Assembly (NCBI RefSeq): GCF_947492455.1
Contig: NZ_CANLNB010000003.1
Location: 372,001 to 436,000, forward strand
Direction of reading: 5' to 3'
Length of the DNA: 64,000 nucleotides
Source of the DNA: an uncultured Aliiroseovarius sp.
GTDB taxonomy: Bacteria; Pseudomonadota; Alphaproteobacteria; Rhodobacterales; Rhodobacteraceae
Positions 34,606 to 43,561 of this stretch are shown one piece after another. The translations under genes were made by a program, and so were the position numbers. The notes beneath the pieces were generated by a model. That model did no database searches. It saw nothing but the letters and a program-made list of their open reading frames with translations, and was not told the origin of the DNA. Position 1 is the first letter of the stretch. Each line of letters begins with the position of its first letter.

Positions 34606-36445
34606 AGTTGTAGTATTGAGCATACCCACCATATCCCAATCGTTGATGTCTGCGCGTATCTACGTCGTTGATCAGGGTCGCCGTGATTGGCAGTCCTTCT
34701 CGTTTTAATCGTTCAACAGAATCCACCAGAACGCTTTCCGGCGTGCGCCCCCAGCGCACCACTTGCCAAATTTCGTCCGCCAAAACGCCAATGCGGACCG
34801 TATCGTCCACGACCAGCACGGGCGGTGTGTCGACAATCACCAGATCATATTTTTCCCGCAACTCGGCTCTAAGCGTCGCCAGTTGCGCGCGCTGTGCTTT
34901 CAGGTTGGATCCGCTGCGCGCGTCCACCGAAAGAAACTCCAAGCCCTCGACGGTCTTGCCCCCCAAACTGACGGGGCTGGGGGTGACGTCGCCCGCAAGG
35001 ACGTCGGCGATTTTCGCAGGTTTGGTGTTCGCCTCGAGCAGTTTCGATGCCGCCTCGCGGTGGCTGTCCATGTCGATGATCAAGGTGCGCAGTCCATCCA
35101 GTGCGGCCGACACGCCCAGCGCGACGGTGACCGTGGACTTGCCCTCATGGGGCAGGCCCGAGGTGATCATGACGACCCAGCCTTCATTGTTGTCGTCAAA
35201 CCAAAGACCCGTGGCGCCACGCACCGCTTGGGCAAACATCGTATGGGGTTTGGCGATCAGGAACTTGGCCACGCCCTCGTGGCGCATCGCACCAGCATCG
35301 CGCCCAATGCGCGGCAGGAAACCAGCATTCGGCAGGCCGGAAATGCGCATGGTCTGCGCTTCGTTCCACAGCCGCCGGTTCATCAGGTCCAGAATAAGCG
35401 CGACAACAAAGGCCAGAACCAGCCCGCCAACCGCCGCAATCACCAGCGCAGCTTTCTTGTTCGGCCACGAGGCCGCAACAGGCGGCCGGGCGACCGAGAC
35501 CTGCCGCGCCCCCTGTGAGACCAGATTGATCTGGGTTTCAAGCTCGTTCAGCTTCTCTATAGCCGTTTGATAGCGCAGACGCTGCACGTCCAGCAGACGC
35601 TCGCGGCGCATCTGTTCCAGCTCGGCGCGGGTGCGTTCCTGAAGCTCGGCTTCGACCCTTACCAACTCGCCTTGAAGTTGCTCGGCATCTTGGTTCGCAT
35701 CCGCGGATTTTAGGAACGTGGTCAGATACTGAATCTGCGAGCGCAGCCGGTCCGGAAGCTGGTCATCATCCAGCTTGTTCTCGCGGATGAAATTGGCCAG
35801 CTCGACCTCCGCCACCGTCATCTCTTCCCCCAAGGTCTCGACGCGTTCGCGCAGGAAAACGATGGAGTCTGAAACGCTGGCACGTTGTTCGGCCAGGTTG
35901 TTTTCAATGTAGACCGCTGGGATCGCGTTGGCGATGTCGGCGGCAAGACGTGCCGAGTTCGCGGTGGCAATGACGTCGATTGCCCGGCTCTCGCCCGAGC
36001 GTATTACGTTGTAGGACGCTTGTATTTTATCGATCACCTGTTCTTGACGCAGGGCCGGGTCAATCGCCCGGTCATCGGTTGGCGGCGACACAAAGCTTGG
36101 GTCGTCATATAGGCCCAGATGCTCGGCAAGTTGATTGGCAAAGGCGCGTGATTTCAGGACGTCCATCTCGGTTTCGATCACGGCACGTGACAGTTCGAAG
36201 CTTTCCAGCTGGGTGTCCGTCTGGCGCACACGGGTATCAAGCCCGGTCAAAACCAAGGTCGCGCGCGCGGTAAAGCGTTCTTCCAGTCGTTCGACAACGA
36301 TGTAGGTGACCGCGACGATAGCAAGGACAATCAGAATGATCAGGCGAAGGTACCGACGCAGGATCAGCCAAAAGCCATCCAGCCCAATGCGATCAAAGTC
36401 ATTCGAACCGCTTTCATCGCCACCGATATGTGCGTCGATCTTCAT
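34583..36445 (-). CDS. Polysaccharide co-polymerase/tyrosine autokinase (Wzc/ExoP-like)
   Basis: The 620-residue protein has a Wzz chain-length domain with two membrane helices (about residues 33-52 and 330-350), periplasmic coiled coil between them, and a cytoplasmic BY-kinase domain with Walker A SGLPHEGKSTVTVALG, Walker A' LIIDMDSHRE and Walker B DLVIVDTPPVL. The C-terminus ends in a Tyr cluster (GYGGYAQYYNYGEGYY), the usual autophosphorylation tail. It controls polymer length and export with the Wza-like protein. It leads the lyase-wzx-wza segment of the locus. Confidence 0.93.
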   Translation of the reverse strand: MKIDAHIGGDESGSNDFDRIGLDGFWLILRRYLRLIILIVLAIVAVTYIVVERLEERFTARATLVLTGLDTRVRQTDTQLESFELSRAVIETEMDVLKSRAFANQLAEHLGLYDDPSFVSPPTDDRAIDPALRQEQVIDKIQASYNVIRSGESRAIDVIATANSARLAADIANAIPAVYIENNLAEQRASVSDSIVFLRERVETLGEEMTVAEVELANFIRENKLDDDQLPDRLRSQIQYLTTFLKSADANQDAEQLQGELVRVEAELQERTRAELEQMRRERLLDVQRLRYQTAIEKLNELETQINLVSQGARQVSVARPPVAASWPNKKAALVIAAVGGLVLAFVVALILDLMNRRLWNEAQTMRISGLPNAGFLPRIGRDAGAMRHEGVAKFLIAKPHTMFAQAVRGATGLWFDDNNEGWVVMITSGLPHEGKSTVTVALGVSAALDGLRTLIIDMDSHREAASKLLEANTKPAKIADVLAGDVTPSPVSLGGKTVEGLEFLSVDARSGSNLKAQRAQLATLRAELREKYDLVIVDTPPVLVVDDTVRIGVLADEIWQVVRWGRTPESVLVDSVERLKREGLPITATLINDVDTRRHQRLGYGGYAQYYNYGEGYYS

Positions 36446-36573
36446 GAATCAATCTCCATTCGGGTCACGACTTGTTTCCGAATGGCGAAAACACGATGAC
36501 GACGTTTACAAGAAACGCGCCACATAACCCCTATCAACTTCTTTTCCGCCATCCGGCGGGCCACCCCAACAGC

Positions 36574-36602
36574 CCCTTCCCAAGTTTCCCCCGTGGGAAG
36601 GG
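36574..36602 (-). terminator. Hairpin after the GT4 gene
   Basis: CCCTTCCCA/TGGGAAGGG, 9-bp perfect stem with an 11-base loop, 28 bases beyond the stop of the glycosyltransferase at 36631. No T-run follows, so it may be a weak terminator or 3'-end stabiliser. Confidence 0.35.
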
Positions 36603-36630
36603 ATGTCGTTCTTAAATTGGTTCTCTGTGC

Positions 36631-37770
36631 TTAAATCTTCACAGAGAGTGCGCGCCTATAGGCCGCGTAATGACGGTCGACATAAATGCTTGTCGAAAAA
36701 TTCTTTGTCACGCGTTCCCGCGCGAGTTTCCCCAAGGTTGCCCTAGCCACAGGGCCTTCGTCAATGAGTTCTGCAACCGCAAGTGCTTGTTTTTCAGGCT
36801 GAGCAGGCGGAACAACGCGCCCTGTATCGCCCACAAGTATGGCGCAATCGCCCACATCTGTGACCACGCAGGGGACCTCGGCGGCCATGGCTTCGGACAC
36901 GGCTAGGGGGAACGCCTCGCCCCAGGCCGAGGATAACAGGAAGATGTCAAAACCGGGCACGATGCGGTGAATGTCGGGGCGCGTTTCGATGATGCTGACC
37001 CGATCCGAGATGCCCAGATCCTGTGCCGTTTGCTCGGCCAAACTGCCCCGATGCCCTTCGCCCACCAGTACCGCATGTACGTCATGGCCCATCTTCGCCA
37101 GCTGCGCCGTGGCCTTGACCATGGCAACGTGATCTTTCATCGGATGATTGCGTGCGACGTTTCCGATGACCAGACGACCTTCGGGAATGCCTGCGATTTC
37201 GGACAGGCGGGTGCGGGCGTCCGGGTCTGGCTTGAACACCTCGGTGTCGACGGCATTTGCAATCAGCTCGACCCGGTCAGGACAGAACCCGATGGCCTCG
37301 TGTTGCTGTTGTGAGATGCCCGAGCAATAGGTGATCAGCTCGATCTTGCGCGACAATACGGCCATCGCGCGGACAGCAATTCGGGTCGAGCGTTTCTCGT
37401 TCTGGATATCTTGCAGCGAATGGTGCACGGCCCAGACTTGTGCGGCCCGCTGGCGCTTGGGCAGCAATTTCAGCCCGGCCCACGCCGCAAGACAGCCGTG
37501 GTACATCCAACCATGCACCACATCTGGGCTGGCATCGCGCAGCATGCGCCGCAGACGCCACAGCGCACCCAAAGTGATCCGTCCCGGACTTAGCCCAAGA
37601 TCTGCGACCTCAATCCCCAAGTCTTCGATCTGCGACGCGACCGAACCCGGGGGAACCAACGATATCACGGAATGCGACTGCGCATCATCCTTCAAAGCAG
37701 ATAAATATCTTTGCAACATAATTTGTGCGCCGCCGACATCCGTGGTTGTGACGACATGAATAACTTTCAT
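36631..37770 (-). CDS. Glycosyltransferase family 4 protein
   Basis: The 379-residue GT-B protein begins MKVIHVVTTTDVGGAQIML with the glycine loop of GT4 enzymes; the donor part shows VIGNVARNHPMKDHVAMVKA and LSSAWGEAFPLAVSEAMAAE with the E-x7-E motif. It probably adds one sugar of the EPS repeat. ATG 37770 is chosen because the family starts this way; no strong ribosome-binding site is visible, and starts at 37785 or 37812 remain possible. It is divergent from the sugar transferase gene. Confidence 0.88.
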   Translation of the reverse strand: MKVIHVVTTTDVGGAQIMLQRYLSALKDDAQSHSVISLVPPGSVASQIEDLGIEVADLGLSPGRITLGALWRLRRMLRDASPDVVHGWMYHGCLAAWAGLKLLPKRQRAAQVWAVHHSLQDIQNEKRSTRIAVRAMAVLSRKIELITYCSGISQQQHEAIGFCPDRVELIANAVDTEVFKPDPDARTRLSEIAGIPEGRLVIGNVARNHPMKDHVAMVKATAQLAKMGHDVHAVLVGEGHRGSLAEQTAQDLGISDRVSIIETRPDIHRIVPGFDIFLLSSAWGEAFPLAVSEAMAAEVPCVVTDVGDCAILVGDTGRVVPPAQPEKQALAVAELIDEGPVARATLGKLARERVTKNFSTSIYVDRHYAAYRRALSVKI

Positions 37771-37969
37771 GGGGCAAGCTTGCATGGAATCTGAATGTCT
37801 GGCAAGCTTCATCCATTATGTATGTGCATGTTGGGGCGGGATTTTCTGGCTCAAAGCTGATTTGAAGGCGCGCCGGGAATAGTCTTCCGACATTGATGCG
37901 GCCTCGGCGCTTCGGGGTGTTCTGACAACTTTCTCTGCCTGTTTCAGGCCCTTGTTTGATGGATGCATT

Positions 37970-38581
37970 ATGAATCGATTGCTCGAGATTCTGATCTGCT
38001 TGTGCATGTTGGTGATTGCCGTTCCCCTGTGCGCGGTAACCTTTCTGATTGTCGCAACGACATTGGGTCGTCCTGTAATGTTTCGCCAAACGCGGGCAGG
38101 TAAGGGAGGCGTGCCCTTTGATCTGGTCAAGTTTCGAACCCTCACCGATGAACGTGATGACAACGGAGACTGGTTGCCCGATGAGGATCGCCTGACACCC
38201 GCCGGACATTTTCTGCGTCGTTCACGCTTTGACGAACTGCCCCAACTGTTCATCATATTGGCCGGTCGTATGGCGCTGGTTGGGCCGCGCCCGCTCTGGC
38301 CGGAGACCATTGATGATTTCGGAGCCGACGGCATTACTCGGGGTCACGTCCGGCCGGGGTTGACCGGTTGGTCTCAGGTCAGCGGGGCCACTTTGCTCAA
38401 TAATGACGAAAAGTTGAAACTGGACCTTTGGTATGTCGCACATCGTTCGACGGCCCTGGACCTTCAAATTATGATTGAAACCGTCGGTGTTGTTCTGTCG
38501 GGCGAGCATCGCCGAGAGGACCGAATTGAAGCAGCAGAGCGCTGGAGTGCGACACCGGAGGACGAGCGGGTGCACGCATGA
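37970..38581 (+). CDS. PglC/WcaJ-like undecaprenyl-phosphate sugar phosphotransferase
   Basis: The 203-residue protein is a monotopic phosphoglycosyl transferase: one N-terminal hydrophobic re-entrant helix (LLEILICLCMLVIAVPLC), the FRQTRAGKGG loop, LVKFRTLTDERDD, the catalytic Asp-Glu pair in RRSRFDELPQL, and RPGLTGWSQVSGA. It transfers the first sugar-1-phosphate to undecaprenyl phosphate and so starts repeat-unit synthesis. ATG 37970 is preferred; an upstream TTG at 37952 is possible. It is divergent from the minus-strand EPS genes and is followed by an aminotransferase, which suggests an amino sugar. Confidence 0.9.
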   Translation: MNRLLEILICLCMLVIAVPLCAVTFLIVATTLGRPVMFRQTRAGKGGVPFDLVKFRTLTDERDDNGDWLPDEDRLTPAGHFLRRSRFDELPQLFIILAGRMALVGPRPLWPETIDDFGADGITRGHVRPGLTGWSQVSGATLLNNDEKLKLDLWYVAHRSTALDLQIMIETVGVVLSGEHRREDRIEAAERWSATPEDERVHA

Positions 38582-38618
38582 AGAGTGCGTCGCCAAATGT
38601 CAATTGAGGGGGCGCCGA

Positions 38619-39782
38619 ATGTCCAACTGGCCCGTATTCGATGAAGAACAGATCGCTGCCGTGACCGAGGTTTTGCGCTCGGGCAAAGTGAACGCGTGGA
38701 CCGGCCCAGATGTGTGGGCTTTTGAGGAAGAGTTTGCCGAGTGGTTCGGCGTCCCCCACGCGATTGCGATGGCAAACGGTACCGTCACGCTGGATGCGGC
38801 GCTGCATGTGTTGGGCGTGTCCGAGGGCGACGAGGTCATCGTGACGCCACGCAGCTTCATCGCTTCGGCGAGCTCGGTATCCCTGAAAGGCGGTGTGCCG
38901 GTTTTCGCGGATGTCGACCCAGACAGCCAGAACATCACGGCTGAGACCATCGCCCCCCTGATCACGCCCCGCACCAAGGGGATCATCCCCGTGCATCTGG
39001 GCGGCTGGCCCTGCGATATGCCCGCGATCATGGATCTGGCAAAGGCGCATGATCTGTGGGTGATCGAGGATTGCGCGCAGGCGCATGGCGCGATGATCGG
39101 GGATCAGCATGTGGGTGGCTTTGGAACCTTTGGGTCGTTTTCGTTCTGCCAAGACAAGATCATGACGACAGGCGGCGAGGGCGGCATGCTGACCACCACC
39201 GACCGTGATCTCTGGTCCAAAGCGTGGAGCTTCAAGGATCACGGCAAAGACTATGATGTGGTGTTCAACACCGAGCACCCTCCGGGCTTTCGGTGGCTGC
39301 ATGGGGCTGGTCCGGGTACGAACCTGCGCATGACCGGGCCGTCCGCCGCCATCGGGCGGGTACAGTTGAAGCGGTTGGCTGATTGGCGCACACATCGCAC
39401 GGCGAACGCGGGCATACTGGCGCAGGCGCTGTCAGGGTTGGAGGCGATCCGACTGCCGAACGTTCCGGATGATCTGACCCATGCCTATTACCGGTTCTAT
39501 GCCTTTGTGCGCCCAGATGCGTTGAAAAACGACTGGAGCCGCGACCGTATCATCGCCGAGGTCTCGGGGGCTGGGTTCCCGATCTTCTCGGGCAGTTGTT
39601 CCGAGATCTATCGCGAAGGCACTTTCACGCGCTATGGTTTGGGACCAGACGCGCCGCTTCCGGTGGCGCGGGATTTGGGCGACACCAGCCTGTGTTTCTT
39701 GGTGGATCCGACTTGGGCCACAGAGCGCACGCAGGCGCTGGGTGACTGTTTGCAAACGGTGATTGGTAACGCGACACGGTAA
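38619..39782 (+). CDS. DegT/DnrJ/EryC1/StrS family aminotransferase
   Basis: The 387-residue PLP enzyme has the family order: DEEQIAAVTEVLRSGKVNAWTG near the start, AMANGTVTLDAAL, IPVHLGGWPCDM, VIEDCAQAHGA and the PLP Lys in FSFCQDKIMTTGGEGGML. Such enzymes make amino sugars from 4-keto or 3-keto NDP-sugars, fitting the CapD-like dehydratase. GAGGGGG lies six bases before ATG 38619; the longer frame upstream overlaps the sugar transferase gene and is not needed. Confidence 0.93.
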   Translation: MSNWPVFDEEQIAAVTEVLRSGKVNAWTGPDVWAFEEEFAEWFGVPHAIAMANGTVTLDAALHVLGVSEGDEVIVTPRSFIASASSVSLKGGVPVFADVDPDSQNITAETIAPLITPRTKGIIPVHLGGWPCDMPAIMDLAKAHDLWVIEDCAQAHGAMIGDQHVGGFGTFGSFSFCQDKIMTTGGEGGMLTTTDRDLWSKAWSFKDHGKDYDVVFNTEHPPGFRWLHGAGPGTNLRMTGPSAAIGRVQLKRLADWRTHRTANAGILAQALSGLEAIRLPNVPDDLTHAYYRFYAFVRPDALKNDWSRDRIIAEVSGAGFPIFSGSCSEIYREGTFTRYGLGPDAPLPVARDLGDTSLCFLVDPTWATERTQALGDCLQTVIGNATR

Positions 39783-39793
39783 GAAAGAGCGGA

Positions 39794-40609
39794 ATGGGAA
39801 CGTTTCTAAACAACCTGTTTCAAAAGTTCGGGGGCGGTGCCGCGTTTGACGCGCCGCTAGCCCCGGATCAGCCTTTTTTGGTGATTGGGGATATCCACGG
39901 GCAGCTTGAAGCGCTCGACGCCACATTGGACCGCATCGCAGATGACCCGAAGCATGCCGATCTGCCCCTTGTCTTCGTCGGGGACTACATGGATCGCGGC
40001 CCGCAAAGCGCAGGGGTGCTGAAACGGTTGATGGGGCTTCAGGTCTCGGACCCGCGCGACGTCTATTGTTTGCGCGGCAATCACGAGCAGCTTTTGCTGA
40101 ACTTTCTCGATAACCCGCCAATGAACGCGCCCGTCTGGTTCGCCAATGGCGGGCTTGCCACGTTGAACAGTTTTGGCATTCGTGCCACGAAGCTGGACAT
40201 GCGTGGGGACCGCGTTCTGATGGTGCGTGAGCGGTTGAAGATGGAGATGGGGGACGAGGCATTGGGCTTTCTGCGATCTCTGCCCAACCTGTGGCAAACC
40301 GGAAATGTTGCGGTGGTGCATGCGGGGGCGGACCCGGGGAGGCCTCTGCCGGATCAAGAGGACGACGTGCTGATCTGGGGCCACGCCGATTTCAGGACGC
40401 GGCCGCGGGCCGATGGGGTCTGGGTGGTGCATGGCCACACGATTGTGCCCAATGTGATGGTCCGTCAGGGACGCATCTCGGTCGATACCGGAGCCTTTCA
40501 GACAGGCGCGCTGCCTGCGGTCTCGGTGTCTGCAGGTGGCATTCGCGTTTTGGGGCAGGGGGGCAGTCAGCAGATCTGGCCTGACCGGGACATGCAAGAC
40601 GCCAGTTGA
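39794..40609 (+). CDS. Calcineurin-like metallophosphoesterase (PPP-type phosphatase)
   Basis: The 271-residue protein has the three PPP metal-site motifs in order: GDIHGQ (about residue 33), GDYMDRG (about 64) and RGNHE (about 96), followed by later HAG and GH residues. These bacterial enzymes act on phosphoproteins or diadenosine polyphosphates. It starts 11 bases after the aminotransferase stop and is probably in the same transcript, which raises the possibility that it acts on the phosphorylated EPS machinery; this is inference from position only. Confidence 0.88.
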   Translation: MGTFLNNLFQKFGGGAAFDAPLAPDQPFLVIGDIHGQLEALDATLDRIADDPKHADLPLVFVGDYMDRGPQSAGVLKRLMGLQVSDPRDVYCLRGNHEQLLLNFLDNPPMNAPVWFANGGLATLNSFGIRATKLDMRGDRVLMVRERLKMEMGDEALGFLRSLPNLWQTGNVAVVHAGADPGRPLPDQEDDVLIWGHADFRTRPRADGVWVVHGHTIVPNVMVRQGRISVDTGAFQTGALPAVSVSAGGIRVLGQGGSQQIWPDRDMQDAS

Positions 40610-40777
40610 CAGAATCCACTTTCACGGCCACAACTTCCCCATCCGCAGCGATGGCGTCGCTGCCCTGTGTGCCACATGCACACCGGTCCGGAGATCAACT
40701 GCCCTGGACGCCGGGGAGTTTGGTTGGCCGGGCATATCCCATTCACGTCCCGGCCTCGGAAGATGGAGAGATGTGAT

Positions 40778-41986
40778 ATGTCACGCCCTCAGTATTTTGT
40801 TTGTGAAAACGGTGAAAAAGCCCCGCTGCCCTTCTCGGACGCGGAATATGAACGCCGCCTGGCCGGTCTGCGCAAGATCATGGCCGCCCGTGGTGTCGAA
40901 GCGGTTGTGTTCAGTTCGATGCACAATATCGCCTATTACTCGGGCTTTCTGTACTGCGCCTTCGGCCGTCCCTACGCGTTGGTAGTGACAGCGGATCGCT
41001 CGACCACGGTGTCGGCCAACATCGACGCAGGTCAGCCGTGGCGCCGCTGCTATGGCGACAACGTCATTTACACCGATTGGGAGCGCAACAACTATTGGCG
41101 CGCGGTGAAGAACCTTGTGGGCAACGCCAAGTCGATCGGGATCGAAGGCGACCACATGACTTTGGCGCAGCGTGGTCTGGCCGAAGAGTTCCTGTCGGAC
41201 AGCACCTTTACCGACATTGCCGGTGACACGATGCAAGCCCGCATGATCAAGTCGGCCGAGGAAATCGCGCTGATCCGCGAAGGCGCGCGCATTGCGGATG
41301 TCGGCGGGGCCGCCATTCACGACGCGATACGCGTCGGTGCCCGCGAGATTGATATCGCTATGGCCGGTCGGGACGCGATGGAGTTGGAGATCTCGCGCGC
41401 ACATCCCGACAGCGAAATCCGCGATAGCTGGGTTTGGTTCCAGTCGGGCATCAACACCGACGGTGCCCATAACCCGGTCACCACGCGCAAGTTGGAAGAT
41501 GGCGATATCCTGTCGCTGAACACCTTCCCGATGATCTCGGGCTACTACACCGCGTTGGAACGGACCCTGTTCGTAGGTGAACCGGATGCAGAAAGCCTGC
41601 GCATCTGGGAGGCCAACGTCGCCGCGCACGAGCTGGGGATCAGCCTGATCAAGCCGGGCGCGACCTGCTCGGGCATCACGGCCGAGATCAACAAGTTTTT
41701 TGAGGCCGAAGGCCTGCTGCAGTATCGCTCGTTCGGCTACGGTCACTCGTTTGGCGTGTTGTCGCACTACTATGGCCGCGAGGCTGGGCTGGAGCTGCGC
41801 GAGGACATTGATACCGTGCTGGAACCCGGCATGGTTGTGTCGATGGAGCCGATGCTGTTCCTGCCGGAAGGCACAGCAGGTGCTGGCGGTTATCGTGAAC
41901 ATGATATTCTGGTGGTCGGAGAGGACGGTGCCGAGAACATCACCGGCTTCCCCTATGGCCCGGGTCATAACATCATTTCGCGATAG
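40778..41986 (+). CDS. Creatinase (creatine amidinohydrolase)
   Basis: The 402-residue protein resembles Pseudomonas creatinase, as I recall that sequence, over its full length: YYSGFLYCAFGRPYALVV, NIDAGQPWRR, WFQSGINTDGAHNPVTTRK with catalytic His231 (His232 in P. putida), YTALERTLF with Glu261, and LSHYYGREAGLELREDIDTVLEPGMVVSMEPM. It hydrolyses creatine to sarcosine and urea. It has the pita-bread fold of M24 peptidases without their metal use. GGAGAG lies seven bases before ATG 40778. A polyamine-type ABC transporter follows and may supply the substrate. No sarcosine oxidase is in the window. Confidence 0.93.
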   Translation: MSRPQYFVCENGEKAPLPFSDAEYERRLAGLRKIMAARGVEAVVFSSMHNIAYYSGFLYCAFGRPYALVVTADRSTTVSANIDAGQPWRRCYGDNVIYTDWERNNYWRAVKNLVGNAKSIGIEGDHMTLAQRGLAEEFLSDSTFTDIAGDTMQARMIKSAEEIALIREGARIADVGGAAIHDAIRVGAREIDIAMAGRDAMELEISRAHPDSEIRDSWVWFQSGINTDGAHNPVTTRKLEDGDILSLNTFPMISGYYTALERTLFVGEPDAESLRIWEANVAAHELGISLIKPGATCSGITAEINKFFEAEGLLQYRSFGYGHSFGVLSHYYGREAGLELREDIDTVLEPGMVVSMEPMLFLPEGTAGAGGYREHDILVVGEDGAENITGFPYGPGHNIISR

Positions 41987-42047
41987 GAACTGATTCTGGC
42001 GTAAAATTGCCCCGAAGGGTCGCGAGAGTGTCATCCTGAAGGTGTGA

Positions 42048-42062
42048 TTTACTCAGAGTAAA
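42048..42062. promoter_or_regulatory. Operator-like palindrome after creatinase
   Basis: TTTACTC and GAGTAAA are exact inverted repeats around one base, a compact site typical of dimeric repressors. It lies 61 bases after the creatinase stop. Confidence 0.45.
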
Positions 42063-42071
42063 GAGAGAAAC

Positions 42072-42118
42072 CCGGGCGGCAGAACAGTTGCAAGCGTAGA
42101 TTTGCCCCTGTCGCCCGG
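42072..42118 (+). promoter_or_regulatory. Hairpin, terminator of creatinase or leader structure
   Basis: CCGGGCGGCAG pairs with CTGTCGCCCGG, 11 bp with one G-T wobble and a 25-base loop. No T-run follows, so a leader structure or processed 3' end is as likely as a terminator. Confidence 0.4.
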
Positions 42119-42343
42119 TCACCAATCAACGGCTTTCCCCAAGGTCAGAAAACGGCAGGGTGAAGCGTTTATAAAAAGAGGTTTGGCGCGAACTGACAGT
42201 TAAGCTTTGGTGTGTAATGCACGCGCAGAAAAGCACAAATAATTGTCAGACAGTGGGAATTCAGTCGAATTGACTGTTGATATCGCTCATTTCTTCGTGT
42301 TGGCTGGTGCAAGATAAAAAAGAACATAGACCAGGGGGGTCAC

Positions 42344-43444
42344 TTGGCTGAAGCTGTTACCGACGACGGATTTGTCGTCTTCGATCGTGTCCAAAAAAGC
42401 TACGACGGGGAAACACTGGTTGTTAAAGACCTGAACCTGTCGATCGCAAAGGGCGAGTTTCTTACCATGCTTGGGCCGTCTGGCTCTGGTAAAACCACCT
42501 GCTTGATGATGCTGGCCGGTTTCGAGACTGCAACCCACGGTGATATTCGCCTGGGTGGTCAACCGATCAACAACATCCCGCCGCATAAGCGCGGTATTGG
42601 CATGGTGTTCCAGAACTATGCGCTGTTCCCGCACATGACGATTGCCGAGAACTTGGCCTTCCCGCTGGAAGTCCGGAAGATGGGCAAATCCGAGCGTGAA
42701 GAGAAAATCAAGCGTGCACTGGACATGGTGGAAATGGGGGCCTTTGGTGGCCGTCGTCCGTCGCAATTGTCCGGTGGTCAGCAGCAGCGTGTGGCGCTTG
42801 CTCGCGCACTGGTGTTCGAGCCCGAACTGGTTCTGATGGATGAACCGCTGGGCGCGCTGGACAAGCAACTGCGTGAAAAGATGCAGTTCGAAATCACAGA
42901 TCTGGCACATAATCTGGGTATTACAACGGTCTACGTGACCCACGACCAGACCGAAGCCTTGACCATGTCGGATAACGTCGCCGTGTTTGACGATGGCCGC
43001 ATTCAGCAGCTGGCGCCGCCAGATCTTCTGTATGAAAAGCCGGAAAACAGCTTCGTTGCGCAGTTCATCGGCGAAAACAACACCCTTGAAGGCGTTGTGA
43101 CCGAGATCTCGGGCGATACCTGTGTGGTCCGTCTGGATGACGGGGAAGAGCTGGACGCCACCCCGATCAACGTCTCGAAAGTGGGCGAGCGCACGAAGGT
43201 GTCGATCCGCCCCGAACGTGTTGAGTACAACAAAGAACGCCTGCAGGAAGGTGCCCATACGCTGAAAGCCGAAGTGCTTGAATTCATCTATATGGGCGAC
43301 ATTTTCCGCACCCGCCTGCGCGTTGCTGGCAATGATGAGTTCATTATCAAGACCCGTAACGCACCGGACGTCGAGCGCCTGAAGCCGGGCCAGCAGATCG
43401 AGATCGGCTGGTTGCCGCAGGATTGCCGCGCGCTGGACGCATAA
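42344..43444 (+). CDS. ABC transporter ATP-binding protein (PotA-like)
   Basis: The 366-residue protein has Walker A LGPSGSGKTTCL, Q-loop VFQNYALFPHM, signature LSGGQQQR, Walker B LVLMDEPLGALD and switch VTHDQTEA, then a C-terminal TOBE domain. It belongs to the spermidine/putrescine/opine class. The start is a TTG at 42344 with AGGGGGGT just upstream. It leads a four-gene operon with a binding protein and two permeases. Downstream of creatinase the substrate may be creatine or a related guanidino/polyamine compound, but it cannot be assigned by sequence. Confidence 0.93.
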   Translation: MAEAVTDDGFVVFDRVQKSYDGETLVVKDLNLSIAKGEFLTMLGPSGSGKTTCLMMLAGFETATHGDIRLGGQPINNIPPHKRGIGMVFQNYALFPHMTIAENLAFPLEVRKMGKSEREEKIKRALDMVEMGAFGGRRPSQLSGGQQQRVALARALVFEPELVLMDEPLGALDKQLREKMQFEITDLAHNLGITTVYVTHDQTEALTMSDNVAVFDDGRIQQLAPPDLLYEKPENSFVAQFIGENNTLEGVVTEISGDTCVVRLDDGEELDATPINVSKVGERTKVSIRPERVEYNKERLQEGAHTLKAEVLEFIYMGDIFRTRLRVAGNDEFIIKTRNAPDVERLKPGQQIEIGWLPQDCRALDA

Positions 43445-43561
43445 ACAGAATTGCTGCGGGGGCGTGGCAACACGGCCCCGGGGCATCTAGCCAGGGAACT
43501 GCCATGCAGCCCGTCATGCAGTTCCGACTAATCAAACGGGATAACTAGGGAGAATTAGAGT

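Larger units (their letters stand above)
41987..42343. other. Palindrome-rich region between creatinase and transporter genes
   Basis: These 357 bases hold no gene. They contain the exact palindrome TTTACTC-A-GAGTAAA (42048-42062), an 11-bp stem CCGGGCGGCAG/CTGTCGCCCGG with a 25-base loop (42072-42118), and further downstream AACTGACAGTT and CAGTCGAATTGACTG, which share (G)ACAGT/ACTGT half-sites. The region should contain the transporter promoter. Confidence 0.6.

Noticed and set aside
37685-38334. Two minus-strand frames in and beside the sugar transferase gene
   Set aside because: They oppose the PglC-like gene, lack ribosome-binding sites, and have low-complexity residue use.
40667-40777. 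A longer N-terminus for creatinase
   Set aside because: The 37 extra residues are Cys/Pro/Arg-rich and absent from the Pseudomonas enzyme as I recall it; GGAGAG supports the start at 40778.
40781-42034. A long antisense frame opposite creatinase
   Set aside because: It mirrors codon structure of a clear, fully conserved gene; its protein is rich in His/Gln/Arg with no domain. The same applies to the antisense frames opposite clpX, the NQR genes, murA and the symporter-kinase.
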